From the NCBI GenBank assembly GCA_009993955.1, contig JAACSL010000010.1, positions 1 through 64,000 of the forward strand: 64,000 nt of DNA. The letters are read 5' to 3'. The notes below the pieces were generated by a model, which ran no database searches, was not told where the DNA came from, and saw only the letters and a list, made by a program, of their open reading frames with translations. Shown piece after piece: positions 19,721 to 28,694 of this stretch (position 1 is the stretch's first letter; every line of letters begins with the position of its first letter). This DNA is from Paraglaciecola sp. (GTDB lineage Bacteria; Pseudomonadota; Gammaproteobacteria; Enterobacterales; Alteromonadaceae). A program made the translations under genes and the position numbers.

Positions 19721-19749
19721 ATTATATAGAGGAAGGTTTTGCTTAGCAA
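19721..19749 (-). promoter_or_regulatory. Sigma-70 promoter of the rimP-nusA-infB operon
   Basis: On the minus strand TTGCTA (19744-19749), a 17-bp spacer, then TATAAT (19721-19726), followed by a GC-rich discriminator GCGGCC. The perfect -10 and GC-rich discriminator resemble growth-rate and ppGpp-controlled promoters of translation genes. Start of transcription would be near 19714. Confidence 0.7.
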
Positions 19750-19754
19750 CACTA

Positions 19755-20765
19755 TTAGCTGAAGTCCTCGATGACAACTTTGCCAATGGTTGTCGCACTT
19801 TCAATTTGCCGGTGAGCCTGAATTAACGTTGCAGCATTTATGGGCGACAAGCGTGTATGCAGGGTCGTTACCAGCTTTCCCTCATCCAGTAATTTGGCGA
19901 CATTGGTGAGAATTTCGCCTTGCATGGCCATATCTGCGGTAGCAAACATTGAGCGAGTAAACATAAACTCCCAATGGATGGATACCGATTTCGCTTTGAA
20001 ATGGCTGATGTTATCCAAATCTTCAATAATCGATAACTTACCCTGAGGGGCGATAAAACTGGCAACATCCTCAGCGTGTTGATTGCTATGGGTGGTGACC
20101 AATACAAACGCTGGTTCCCCAATATCAAGAGCCGCAATTTGCGCTGCCATGTTTTGTCTATGATCAATGACATGATGCGCCCCCATTTTTTTAACCCAAG
20201 CTTGCGTTTCTGCTCGCGACGCACTGGCAATAACAATTAAATCGGTTAATTGCCGCGCCAGTTGAATGGCAATTGAGCCGACTCCACCGGCACCGCCGAT
20301 GATTACGATGGCACGAGCCCCACCTTTAACGCCTTGCTCGACTTGCATGTTGTCAAACAGCGCTTCCCATGCCGTTAGCGCAGTAAGCGGCACAGCTGCG
20401 GCTTGGGCAAAACTGAGTTGTTGTGGTTTTAAACTGACGATGCGTTCGTCCACCAGTTGTAGTTGCGCATTACTGCCGGGACGCACCACAGAACCCGCAT
20501 AATAGACGGCATCCCCTACCTTGAATCGCGTGACGTCTGCTCCCACTGCTTGCACGACACCTGAGGCATCGTAACCCAACACTTCATACTCGCCGGGTTT
20601 CGCTGGGCGTCTGCTGCGCATTTTTGTATCCACAGGATTAACAGATACTGCTTTTACTTCCACAAGCACATCATGACCGCTGGCAATCGGATAAGGTAAT
20701 TCAATGTCTAACAGTGCATCCGGTCGGTCGATACTGCCTGTGTGTTGGTAACCAATGGCGCGCAT
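19755..20765 (-). CDS. Zinc-type alcohol dehydrogenase-like / quinone oxidoreductase (MDR family)
   Basis: A 336-residue medium-chain dehydrogenase/reductase. It has a GroES-like N-terminal half (SVNPVDTKMR, GYDASGVVQAVG) and a Rossmann half with the nucleotide-binding IIGGAGGVGSIAIQLARQL motif near 155-175. It lacks the structural-zinc Cys cluster, which is usual for the zinc-binding-like NAD(P)H quinone oxidoreductase subgroup (TIGR02817 type). Expected to reduce quinones or enones with NADPH; the substrate is unknown. It is a single gene ending just at the rimP operon promoter, and its relation to neighbours is not evident. Confidence 0.85.
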   Translation of the reverse strand: MRAIGYQHTGSIDRPDALLDIELPYPIASGHDVLVEVKAVSVNPVDTKMRSRRPAKPGEYEVLGYDASGVVQAVGADVTRFKVGDAVYYAGSVVRPGSNAQLQLVDERIVSLKPQQLSFAQAAAVPLTALTAWEALFDNMQVEQGVKGGARAIVIIGGAGGVGSIAIQLARQLTDLIVIASASRAETQAWVKKMGAHHVIDHRQNMAAQIAALDIGEPAFVLVTTHSNQHAEDVASFIAPQGKLSIIEDLDNISHFKAKSVSIHWEFMFTRSMFATADMAMQGEILTNVAKLLDEGKLVTTLHTRLSPINAATLIQAHRQIESATTIGKVVIEDFS

Positions 20766-20917
20766 AACATAGTCTCAGTGATGACAAAGAAGGCTCAGTA
20801 TAATCGAATCACACACATTGTGGTGGGAGTTTAAGACTGCAATTTATTGAAAAAATAAAGGGTGGCTAAGCCTCTATGTTGCTCATCGTCTGTTGATGAT
20901 TAAACCTAGCGAGCTGA

Positions 20918-21822
20918 CTAGCCTTTGCCTTGAGTTTTGTTACGATGCGGACGTGCGTTCTTTTCGATGAACTCATAAATCATGCCCGCAATATCTTTTT
21001 TAGTGGCGGTTTCAATGCCTTCTAAACCCGGCGAAGAATTCACTTCCATGACCACCGGCCCGGTGGAAGAGCGCAATAAATCAACACCACATAAGTTCAA
21101 GCCCATAATATTGGCTGCTGCAACAGCGGTAGCACGTTCTTCCTTGCTGAGTTTTACAATTTCCGCACTGCCACCACGGTGCAAATTGGAACGAAATTCC
21201 CCGCTTGCGCCTGCCGCTTCATGGCAGCAATCACTTTATCTCCCACCACCAAACAGCGGATATCTGCACCACCCGCTTCTTTGATGTATTGCTGAACCAA
21301 GATATTAACGTTTAAACCTCGGAAGGCCTCAATAACACTTTCGGCGGCTTTGGTCGTTTCCCCGAGTACTACCCCTATTCCTTGTGTGCCTTCTAACAAT
21401 TTGATCACCACCGGGGCGCCACCCACCGTTTTAATTAATGCTTTGATATTGTCTGATGAGTGAGAAAACTGAGTGCGTGGCAGACCGATACCTTTGCGCG
21501 CCAATAATTGCAAAGAGCGCAGTTTGTCACGCGAGCGACTGATGGCCACGGATTCATTGATACTGTAGGTGCCCATCATTTCAAACTGTCTGACCAATGC
21601 TGTGCCATAAAAACTAATGGAAGCGCCAATACGGGGGATCACTGCATCGTATTGTTCAAGTTCTGCGCCTTTGTAGCGTATCGCGGGGTGACTACTGGCA
21701 ATGTCCATGTCGCAGTGCAACGCGTCGATGACATCTATGTCGTGTCCTCTTGCTTCTCCAGCTTCGATTAAGCGGCGGGTGGAATACAGCTTTTTATTGC
21801 GGGAAATGATGGCTATCTTCAT
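20918..21822 (-). pseudogene. rimK: rimK, ribosomal protein S6 glutamate ligase, broken by a one-base deletion
   Basis: RimK is an ATP-grasp ligase adding glutamates to the C-terminus of ribosomal protein S6. The first 210 residues read normally from [14 protein letters not shown] up to RQAQAGNF, then the frame shifts. The remainder ([15 protein letters not shown] through [12 protein letters not shown]) continues in another frame at 20918-21184. Restoring one G after position 21193 on the + strand (a C on the coding strand) gives [11 protein letters not shown] and a 301-residue protein, matching the family length of about 300. All ATP-grasp motifs are otherwise intact, including the Mg-binding EVNSSPG. 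The lesion is therefore either a recent frameshift or a base-calling error. No partner genes are adjacent. Confidence 0.88.
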
Positions 21823-22018
21823 GACAAATACTCCTAGTTTGCGTCAAAATTTGATAGCCTTTAACTATAGTGAAAGCTGCCCACATAGCCAGTAAACTTT
21901 GTTTTTATCTCAGCATATCGCATTAAAATTTCATTTATTTTTCAATAAATTACAAATTTTAGTTGCTTCAGAAAGCTATTTTTTAGGGTTCATCAAAGCA
22001 TCCATAACAACACTATTT

Positions 22019-23353
22019 TTAACCTTTGGGAAGCATATCTACCAGTAATAGCGCGATGCCTAAAAACGACAAAAACCCCGCTATGTCGGTAATGGTGGTT
22101 AAAACAATCGAAGACGATTGCGCCGGGTCCATACCAAATTTTTTTAGGGCAATTGGCACGATGGCACCTGCCGTACAGGCAATCGCCAACGAGGTAATCA
22201 TAGCCATGGCCATAACCAAGGCCAATCCCAAAGAACCGCTCCATAAATACACCGCGATGGAACAGGTGATGGCTATCGCTACGCCGTTAAGTAACCCTGC
22301 GAGTAGTTCTTTTGTCATTACTTGTAACCAATGTCGTGGGGTAATTTCCCGCAAAGTTAGGCCTCGCATGGTCACCGCCAGTGCTTGGGCACCGGCATTG
22401 CCTGACTGTCCCGCGGCCACCGGCAACAAAATGGCCAAAGCGGTGATTTGTCCGATTAAGCTTTCAAACGCTCCTACTACCGCTGATGCGGCAAAGGCCG
22501 TTAACAAATTTATCTGTAACCATGGCAAGCGTTTTTTCACGGCAAACCAGCTACTAGACAGGGCTTTTTCTTCCTTACTGGCACCCACCATGGTTTGCAT
22601 ATCACTGGCGAGATCTTCTTTGGTGGTTTCGTACACATCAAAAAAGCGAATCAAACCGATGAGTTGCTGATGACTGTCCATCACGGGGATGGTATTGCAG
22701 CGAAAACCTTCAAATTTTTCTACAACCGTTTCTTTATCATCCAAAGCGGCTAACACGGTGTGAATAGGCTTGGCCAGTTGTTGCAGCAGGCTTGTTGCGT
22801 CTGCCACGATGAGTTCAGCCAAACTGCACTCACCCACCAGTTGTTGCTGGGTATTGAGGATATATATGGTATCTGTGCATAGTTGTTTGTGTTGCTTTAG
22901 TTTATGCATTACTGAGGCGACACTCATGTCCTCATAAAAAGCGGTAATACGTGTGGTCATTAACCGCGCTGCACTGTTTTCAGGGTAGGCTAGAAGCTCA
23001 CGAGACTCGGCGCTAAGGGTTTTATCCAAGGTATCGAGTTCACTGAATAAAGTGTGTTGTTGGTCGTCATCTAAACGGCTTAACAGCGCCACAGCGATAT
23101 GACTGTCCAGGCTTTTCAGCAGTTGCGCGGCAAATGAATGAGGTAAAGAAGCAAAAATTTGATCAGCACTACCGGCCGGTAAAAAATGCCACAGTTGGCG
23201 TGCCACTCTCACTGGTTGCACACTTAAGATCTCAGCGGCGTCTTGTGCATCGATATGCTCTAAATGGCGAGCACTTTTAAACGGATGATGCCGTAAAAAA
23301 TCTAAATTTAGGCGCTGCGTCGTCTCCGCCAATAACTGTGTTTGATCTAGCAT
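22019..23353 (-). CDS. mgtE: MgtE-type magnesium channel/transporter
   Basis: A 444-residue protein with the classic MgtE order: an N-terminal helical superhelix (about 25-130), a CBS pair (about 135-260), a connecting plug helix, and a five-helix membrane domain (about 290-440). The pore signature is present (AILLPVAAGQSGNAGAQALAV, and TTITDIAGF with the conserved Asp at 423). MgtE admits Mg2+ into the cytoplasm and closes when Mg2+ binds between the N and CBS domains. It is the last gene of a three-gene operon with a soluble MgtE-like protein and an MscS channel upstream. Confidence 0.93.
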   Translation of the reverse strand: MLDQTQLLAETTQRLNLDFLRHHPFKSARHLEHIDAQDAAEILSVQPVRVARQLWHFLPAGSADQIFASLPHSFAAQLLKSLDSHIAVALLSRLDDDQQHTLFSELDTLDKTLSAESRELLAYPENSAARLMTTRITAFYEDMSVASVMHKLKQHKQLCTDTIYILNTQQQLVGECSLAELIVADATSLLQQLAKPIHTVLAALDDKETVVEKFEGFRCNTIPVMDSHQQLIGLIRFFDVYETTKEDLASDMQTMVGASKEEKALSSSWFAVKKRLPWLQINLLTAFAASAVVGAFESLIGQITALAILLPVAAGQSGNAGAQALAVTMRGLTLREITPRHWLQVMTKELLAGLLNGVAIAITCSIAVYLWSGSLGLALVMAMAMITSLAIACTAGAIVPIALKKFGMDPAQSSSIVLTTITDIAGFLSFLGIALLLVDMLPKG

Positions 23354-23404
23354 CTTTTACTCCTAAAAACGCCCTGAACTAAGATGTGGAGGATAACTGT
23401 CACT

Positions 23405-24253
23405 TTACTTTTTGCTAGCAGCAGAGCCAATCAGGCCAAGAACCGAGACTATGGTATCAGCATAGGTCTCGACCATGTCCAATGCATTTGTATCTGCACT
23501 ATGATTTTGCTGATCTTGACGATTGGAAAAATGCCGAATGCTGTGGTGGTGTAAAACCCCGATAAATTCATGTTTTCGATTGACCACGGCGATACTGTCA
23601 TGTTCTTGCCAATGAGTGAGTTGTGCTGCACTGGCAATATCAAGGGTGGCAATAATGCTTGGTTTGAGTTGCCCCAATAACACACTAATCTGGGTACTCG
23701 GCGGCACAATGAACAGCTGACTGATATTCAGCTGCCCTATTAATTGCCGGCTCTGATCGACGACAAACAGTACTTGCAAATAACCGTGTTGTTTCTTTTT
23801 TAAGCGCTGCAACGCATTCTCAACCAACATGCTGTGTTCGATCACCAGTACATCGGTATCAACTAAAGAACCAACGGCATATTCGGGATAAGACAAAAGC
23901 ATCTTACACAAGGTTTGTTTATTCCGCGGCATGCGATTGTGCATGCTGTCTTGATCCTTGGGTGCCAAGCAACGCAAGATTGCGGCCAAATCTGCGGCAT
24001 TCAGTTTTTCTAACCACGTGTCGATTTTATCATTTGGCTGGGCAATCACGATTTTTGCTGCTGAATTGGGCAGCATATTTCTGAGTACTTGGGCCACCAC
24101 TGTTGAAGGTGAATTTTGCAACACAATACTGGCTTGATGGGCACTGAGTAACTCTAGTTGACGTGCCGCTGCTTGGGGTTCGACACTCAAAAAATGCACA
24201 CTTAAGGCAAGGTGAGCACCATTAATTGTTTGATCATCATCGTGCGTAGCCAT
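23405..24253 (-). CDS. Soluble MgtE-N/CBS protein lacking the membrane domain
   Basis: A 282-residue protein that parallels the cytosolic half of the neighbouring MgtE. It has an N-domain superhelix (LSAHQASIVLQNSP, LNAADLAAILRCL), the junction LLSYPEYAVGSLVDTDVLVI (compare LLAYPENSAARLMTTRITAF in MgtE) and two CBS repeats (about 130-250). No pore helices follow; a short weakly hydrophobic C-terminal segment (about 265-280) ends it. It lies 2 bp after mscS and 51 bp before mgtE. By analogy it may sense Mg2+ or a nucleotide and act on MgtE or the MscS channel. That role is inference; the homology to MgtE's cytosolic part is visible directly. Confidence 0.8.
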   Translation of the reverse strand: MATHDDDQTINGAHLALSVHFLSVEPQAAARQLELLSAHQASIVLQNSPSTVVAQVLRNMLPNSAAKIVIAQPNDKIDTWLEKLNAADLAAILRCLAPKDQDSMHNRMPRNKQTLCKMLLSYPEYAVGSLVDTDVLVIEHSMLVENALQRLKKKQHGYLQVLFVVDQSRQLIGQLNISQLFIVPPSTQISVLLGQLKPSIIATLDIASAAQLTHWQEHDSIAVVNRKHEFIGVLHHHSIRHFSNRQDQQNHSADTNALDMVETYADTIVSVLGLIGSAASKK

Positions 24254-24255
24254 GT

Positions 24256-25131
24256 TTACACCACGTTTTTATTGGAGTTTTTTGCGTTGGCTTGACTCAG
24301 TAGCTCCGCATCAGCATCAACGATGGTACAACTGACTTCTAAACAACGTCGGGCGGGCACCACAATGCGTCCTTGTTCACTCTCTAACATCAACATGGTG
24401 CTGGTGATCTCTAATAATTGACCTTCTTCTGCACCAATTCGCAGCCTATCACCTTGATTAAAATGCTTGCGTGCTTGGCGCGCCCCCGCCAGGTTTTTAA
24501 CCAATTCGCTGCTGCCAAATCCATAGGCCAATGCCACACCAAAACTGATAACACCCAACTGCACGATAATAATGGTGGTGATGAAATGAATGTTGACGCC
24601 CAACTGCTCAATACCAATGATCACACCAATAATGATGATCACCCATTTGACTATGGAGCCGATATTTTGGCTATGTTGCAAACCCACCGTCTGCGCTGCC
24701 GCACTGGCCATAGAGCTGGCAACACTGCCAATCAGGGCACCACAGAGAATAATGATACCCGCAGCAAGCATGCGTGGCACATAGCTGAGGAATTCTTTTA
24801 ACCACGTGGCAATAAAGTCCATACCCAAACTAGAGGTTGCCGCCGCAAAGAAAAACAACATCACAAACCAAAATACTAATCGGCCAGCGAGTTTCGCTTG
24901 TGTTGGTTTAATGTCCACTTTGCGGGCAAGTAATAGTTTATGGCCAATGCTGTTAGCCAAACGACTTAACATGCTGAGTAAACTGGTGGTCATTTTTTCC
25001 GCTAGCCAAGCTAACAACCATCCCAAAATGAGTAGGATCAAGGCCCCCATGAGTTGGGGTAAATAGGCGACAACATAGGTGATAAGTTGCTCATAACTGG
25101 CAACTAAGGTGCTTTCCCAAGTAGTTTGCAT
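24256..25131 (-). CDS. Small MscS-type mechanosensitive channel
   Basis: A 291-residue protein with membrane helices near 15-45, 75-100, 115-145 and 155-185. The pore-lining helix and beta domain follow: GVISFGVALAYGFGSSELVKNLAGARQARKHFNQGDRL, then a short C-terminal beta region with IVVPARRCLEVSCTIVD. It matches the MscS core in size. MscS channels open under membrane tension to release ions during osmotic downshock. It is first in an operon with a soluble MgtE-like protein and MgtE, which suggests coordination of turgor and Mg2+ entry. Confidence 0.88.
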   Translation of the reverse strand: MQTTWESTLVASYEQLITYVVAYLPQLMGALILLILGWLLAWLAEKMTTSLLSMLSRLANSIGHKLLLARKVDIKPTQAKLAGRLVFWFVMLFFFAAATSSLGMDFIATWLKEFLSYVPRMLAAGIIILCGALIGSVASSMASAAAQTVGLQHSQNIGSIVKWVIIIIGVIIGIEQLGVNIHFITTIIIVQLGVISFGVALAYGFGSSELVKNLAGARQARKHFNQGDRLRIGAEEGQLLEITSTMLMLESEQGRIVVPARRCLEVSCTIVDADAELLSQANAKNSNKNVV

Positions 25132-25217
25132 ACAAAGAGGACTCTATAACTGCAATGGGGCGAGGTTAGCAGTTTTCGCCTTACCACGCCACGCCCTAGG
25201 TTGTGCTCTGGAGTAGT

Positions 25218-26213
25218 TTAGCGATTTAGACTATTTAATAACATTGCCCGTAACTTACGTGCCTGTGATTCGTCGATGGGTTTAAGAATACCTTGTGCAT
25301 GCACTGGAATGTGCGCCTGATCTTTAGGATTAAATACATAGTGTTCAAACAAGTCTCGCCAGGCATCACGCTGGGCTGGAGGTAAATCTTTAATGGCTAA
25401 CATTGCGTGGTGCAGGGCGTCAGTTGGCGCGCCCATGTGCATGGGCACCTGTCGCCACCAATAATTAACCAATACATTAATGTTACTTAGGGCCTCAACA
25501 TGGTGCCACCACATACTCGGAATAAAGATGGCGTCTCCCGCATCCAATTCAGCCACTTGAGCATGCACCAAGGCCGTTTTAAATTGAGGAAACTTAACAA
25601 AATCAGGGTGATGAAAATCCACCAAACTGGCTGGCTGTCCTGCTGGGGTAAAATCTAGTGGGCCAATATATAAATTATCTAGCTGATCCGGTGGAAACAG
25701 GGTGAAGCGTCGCTTACCCATGGCAACACAGGCAACGTTATCGGTGACATCATAATGCGCAGCAACCCTTGATTGATTGCCGATCCAAATACTGACGATG
25801 GGTTTGTCAGCTAATTGTGGGATGTCATTGTATTGACGAAAACCAGGCAATATTTGGTTTACGGAGGTCGAACCCAAGTAATAAGCAGGTACATCAGCTT
25901 GACCAACTTGTGTTAACAAGGTGTCCAACATCTGACAGAGATCAAATTGTTGATGGCTAAAATTAAAGCCATCGAGGGCGTCGTTGTAAAAAAAACGCCC
26001 CTTTACCGAAGGCGGTGCCACCATGGCATATACCGGTTTGTGATTATAAAACTGGCGCAGGTAATGTAGGCCAGCAGTTGCACTTCCCTCACCTTCTTTG
26101 ACGAATGGCCAGTGTTTAATCAAACCACGTAAAATTATGGGCTGGTTGCCACTGAGCAGTTCATCACTCAGTTGCTCACCGGGTTGGCAAAGCCGTTCCT
26201 GCATCATCATCAC
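25218..26213 (-). CDS. Cupin-like / JmjC-type Fe(II)-2-oxoglutarate oxygenase
   Basis: A 331-residue protein of the cupin_8 (JmjC-like) superfamily. H153-x-D155 in AAHYDVTDN and H237 or H238 in WWHHVEAL supply the metal triad, with KRRFTLFPP between them as in FIH-type hydroxylases. Expected to be a cytoplasmic hydroxylase; the target is unknown. The start is a run of GTG-ATG-ATG-ATG and so is ambiguous by up to three residues. It is the last gene of the halogenase-SapC-cupin cluster, a combination known from Alteromonadales, Caulobacterales and sphingomonads next to TonB-dependent receptors. Confidence 0.85.
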   Translation of the reverse strand: MMMMQERLCQPGEQLSDELLSGNQPIILRGLIKHWPFVKEGEGSATAGLHYLRQFYNHKPVYAMVAPPSVKGRFFYNDALDGFNFSHQQFDLCQMLDTLLTQVGQADVPAYYLGSTSVNQILPGFRQYNDIPQLADKPIVSIWIGNQSRVAAHYDVTDNVACVAMGKRRFTLFPPDQLDNLYIGPLDFTPAGQPASLVDFHHPDFVKFPQFKTALVHAQVAELDAGDAIFIPSMWWHHVEALSNINVLVNYWWRQVPMHMGAPTDALHHAMLAIKDLPPAQRDAWRDLFEHYVFNPKDQAHIPVHAQGILKPIDESQARKLRAMLLNSLNR

Positions 26214-26230
26214 TGAATCAAGACACTGGA

Positions 26231-26947
26231 TTAAAGACGCTGATTTTTTAATTCAATCAGCTTGGGCATGTTGGCCATTGACGCTAACACCATATAAATC
26301 CCCTGCAAATAGGCTTTTTGATGCAACGTCGCAACAACCTCAGCTGATAAGGCTGCTAGGCGCTCTTCATGAACGGTGTACAAACTGTTCAACTCATGTT
26401 TGCTGCCATCTTTTAGTTGTACTTTTATCGACACTGCTTCTAATAAGTCATGCTCTAATAAACATTGAATAAAGGCGTCCGTTTGCCCATGCCCTTCATG
26501 GATCGTTTTTAAGATCCCACTGATGCGCTGTAGAAATGGACTTTGCCCGCCCTGAGCGAGAAACACTGGCTCACCTTGATTGTAACTTATCCTCGGGCTT
26601 TCCATATCGATGTGCACCACGGGTTGTGGTTCTTGCGCGCTGGGTGAACGTTGAAAACCAATCAGAAAAGGACGACGTTCAATGGTTAGCGGAATATAGG
26701 CCGCATGCCAGCCAGCATCATCCAGAAATAAATTTTCACCCGTGGCAAAACCGAACAAACTAATGGCTTCAAACTGCCCTGTTTCACTGTGTTTGTGAAA
26801 GAATATGGGGTAATCACCCTGGACATGACGAAATTCGGCGAGAAAGATATTGGTGTAACTAACTGCATCACCCAAGGTCGGGCTTCTATCACAAATAATG
26901 TGTAAATCTTTGTGCGTAATGTTATCTAACAACTGATGATTGGGCAT
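26231..26947 (-). CDS. SapC-like protein
   Basis: A 238-residue protein matching the SapC family, with the typical blocks EFRHVQGDYPIFFHKH, ALSLFGF-like AISLFGF, and LTIERRPFLIGFQ. No signal peptide or membrane helix is evident. SapC was named from an S-layer gene cluster in Campylobacter, but the function of these marine homologues is not known. It sits between a flavin-dependent halogenase-like gene (33 bp or less upstream) and the cupin (17 bp downstream), so the three are probably one transcript. Confidence 0.85.
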   Translation of the reverse strand: MPNHQLLDNITHKDLHIICDRSPTLGDAVSYTNIFLAEFRHVQGDYPIFFHKHSETGQFEAISLFGFATGENLFLDDAGWHAAYIPLTIERRPFLIGFQRSPSAQEPQPVVHIDMESPRISYNQGEPVFLAQGGQSPFLQRISGILKTIHEGHGQTDAFIQCLLEHDLLEAVSIKVQLKDGSKHELNSLYTVHEERLAALSAEVVATLHQKAYLQGIYMVLASMANMPKLIELKNQRL

Positions 26948-26979
26948 GACGTTTCCGTAAGTTATTCCGTTGAATTGAC

Positions 26980-28536
26980 TTAAATTTTCTGCAAACCATA
27001 CTGCCGGATTTTATTGATAAGATCACGGTTACTTGGCAAGCCGGCAAGCAGTTTTTGGGTTAATTGCGTGTTCTGCAGAAAGTGCTGCTCAGCGAGGTGG
27101 CTATTTTCTGAACGGCGCATGGTGGCGCGTTTTTTTGTGCTAAATCCCATGCCATACAACACATATTGGTAGCTAGCGGAGGGAAACACCTCGTCCACTT
27201 GACTGAAGTCGTTATGCCAGGGTGCTTCGTAACGCCACAAGTCCAATAATGATTGCAGATCGGCTGGAATAGTGGCGGCATCGCAATTATCTTGCCAGTA
27301 GTCTGTATCCGTGCGTTTGGTGAGCACATAGTGGAGCTTTAGAAAATCGATGATGCGGTCCCACCGATACAAAAATTTGTCGTTAAAGCGTTTGGCAACA
27401 ATGTCCATCACTTGACGTGAAGCCGGTAACTGCTCACTGATCATCGCTGCCGATAACTCAACCAATACCAAGGCTGACGCCTCTAACGGCTCGAGGAAAC
27501 CCGCGGCTAGACCAACCGCAACACAATTTTGATGCCAGAATACTTGGCGATGTCCGGGATTAATAGTAATTTGGCGCACTGCAATATTGTCACTTAAGTC
27601 CGGACGACTCGCCCCGATGTAAGCACGTAACTCGCTTTCCGCCTCATCAATAGTCGTATGCGCCGATGAAAATACATGACCCACTCCGCGTCGCGACGGC
27701 AGGCCAATGTCCCATATCCAACCATTTTTTTGAGCGGTTGAAATGGTATGTGATGCGATGGGGCTGGTATCACTGACATACGGTACATGACAAGCGAGTG
27801 CCGTATCGTTGAACAATATGTGTTTTTTACTGATAAATGGAATGTGAAAGTGTTTGCCGATCAACAAAGCATTGAAACCTGTGCAATCAATGAACAGATC
27901 ACCGGCAATATCCCCATGATTATTCGTGCTAACTGAGGCAATGTCGCCATTCTCGGCACTATTCACCGACGTCACATGATCAAGGATGTGTTTTACGCCT
28001 AAATTTTCTGTGCAGTGTTTGGTTAAAAACACAGAAAACTTACCGGCATCTAAATGGTAAGCGTAGTTAGCGACATGGGCATACTCAGGTGTGGTGTTTT
28101 GTTTAGGTGCTAAACCGCGCTCACACAACTGTCCTTGAAAACTCACGGCATCAGCAAAGGGTATCTGCTGAGCATGAGGCAACCAATGGGGAGCCAAATT
28201 AATTTCGGCATAGCCCTGTGGTAACACTAGTGGGTGATAATAAGCATCATCTTCTGCACCTGTTACCCATTTTGCAAACTTTGCACCTTGCTTAAAACTG
28301 GCGTCACATTCACGGAAAAAGTCTGTTTCGCTGATGCCCATTTTTTTGAGGGTGCCTCGCATAGTGGGCCACGTGCCCTCGCCTACCCCAATGGGACTGA
28401 CATCAGGTGATTCAATGAGTGTGACTTGCACCCCATTTTCACTATTCGCTAGGTGTTCTGCGGCAATGACCCCCGCCGTTAACCAACCTGCAGTACCGCC
28501 ACCAACAATCGTAATTGTACGTATGGGTTTATCCAC
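26980..28536 (-). CDS. Flavin-dependent tryptophan-halogenase family protein
   Basis: An FAD protein of 518 residues if started at the GTG at 28536, which has AGGAAAA seven bases upstream and gives an N-terminus (MDKPIRTITIVGGG) like PrnA. Longer starts at 28554 and 28572 lack this site. It has the FAD motif VGGGTAGW, the IGVGEGTWP block, the lysine-bearing ASFKQGAKFAKW segment equivalent to the catalytic Lys of PrnA, and GWIWDIGL, a variant of GWxWxIP. Related halogenases chlorinate or brominate aromatics with FADH2. Homologues next to TBDRs usually have unknown substrates. It is first in the halogenase-SapC-cupin operon, just below the beta-glucan TBDR gene and its terminator. Confidence 0.88.
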   Translation of the reverse strand: MDKPIRTITIVGGGTAGWLTAGVIAAEHLANSENGVQVTLIESPDVSPIGVGEGTWPTMRGTLKKMGISETDFFRECDASFKQGAKFAKWVTGAEDDAYYHPLVLPQGYAEINLAPHWLPHAQQIPFADAVSFQGQLCERGLAPKQNTTPEYAHVANYAYHLDAGKFSVFLTKHCTENLGVKHILDHVTSVNSAENGDIASVSTNNHGDIAGDLFIDCTGFNALLIGKHFHIPFISKKHILFNDTALACHVPYVSDTSPIASHTISTAQKNGWIWDIGLPSRRGVGHVFSSAHTTIDEAESELRAYIGASRPDLSDNIAVRQITINPGHRQVFWHQNCVAVGLAAGFLEPLEASALVLVELSAAMISEQLPASRQVMDIVAKRFNDKFLYRWDRIIDFLKLHYVLTKRTDTDYWQDNCDAATIPADLQSLLDLWRYEAPWHNDFSQVDEVFPSASYQYVLYGMGFSTKKRATMRRSENSHLAEQHFLQNTQLTQKLLAGLPSNRDLINKIRQYGLQKI

Positions 28537-28649
28537 GCAAACATTTTCCTGCATTAAAATTATACTCAACACCGGTCAAACTATGTCTGACTGAGCCCAA
28601 TTCAAATGTACCATCCAGCCACTAAAAATAACATGTTTCACAGACTAAA

Positions 28650-28670
28650 AGGCCGCTAGTTAAGCGGCCT
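28650..28670 (-). terminator. Terminator of the beta-glucan TBDR gene
   Basis: AGGCCGCT and AGCGGCCT form a perfect 8-bp stem with a five-base loop, followed on the minus strand by TTTTAG. It lies 24 bp after the TBDR stop and separates that gene from the halogenase operon, which therefore probably has its own promoter in 28573-28649. Confidence 0.8.
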
Positions 28671-28694
28671 TATTAGACTTATATGACCCTTAAA

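Larger units (their letters stand above)
19444..19754 (-). promoter_or_regulatory. Structured leader of the rimP-nusA-infB operon
   Basis: A gene-free stretch of 311 bp. After the promoter at 19721-19749 the minus-strand leader can fold several hairpins: TGGCTA/TAGCCA at 19625-19639 with a 3-base loop, CCACTAA/TTAGTGG at 19553-19600, then the two terminator-like hairpins at 19508-19532 and 19462-19473. In E. coli the same place holds a tRNA gene (metY) and terminators; I checked this stretch and see no tRNA. Confidence 0.6.

Noticed and set aside
19444-19754. A tRNA gene upstream of rimP, as in E. coli
   Set aside because: I looked for a CCA-ended cloverleaf with a TTCAAAT-type T-loop on both strands and found only simple hairpins.
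26980-28572. The halogenase-like protein as a true tryptophan halogenase
   Set aside because: Family membership is clear, but the GWxWxIP motif is changed and no indole pathway genes are near, so the substrate is left open.
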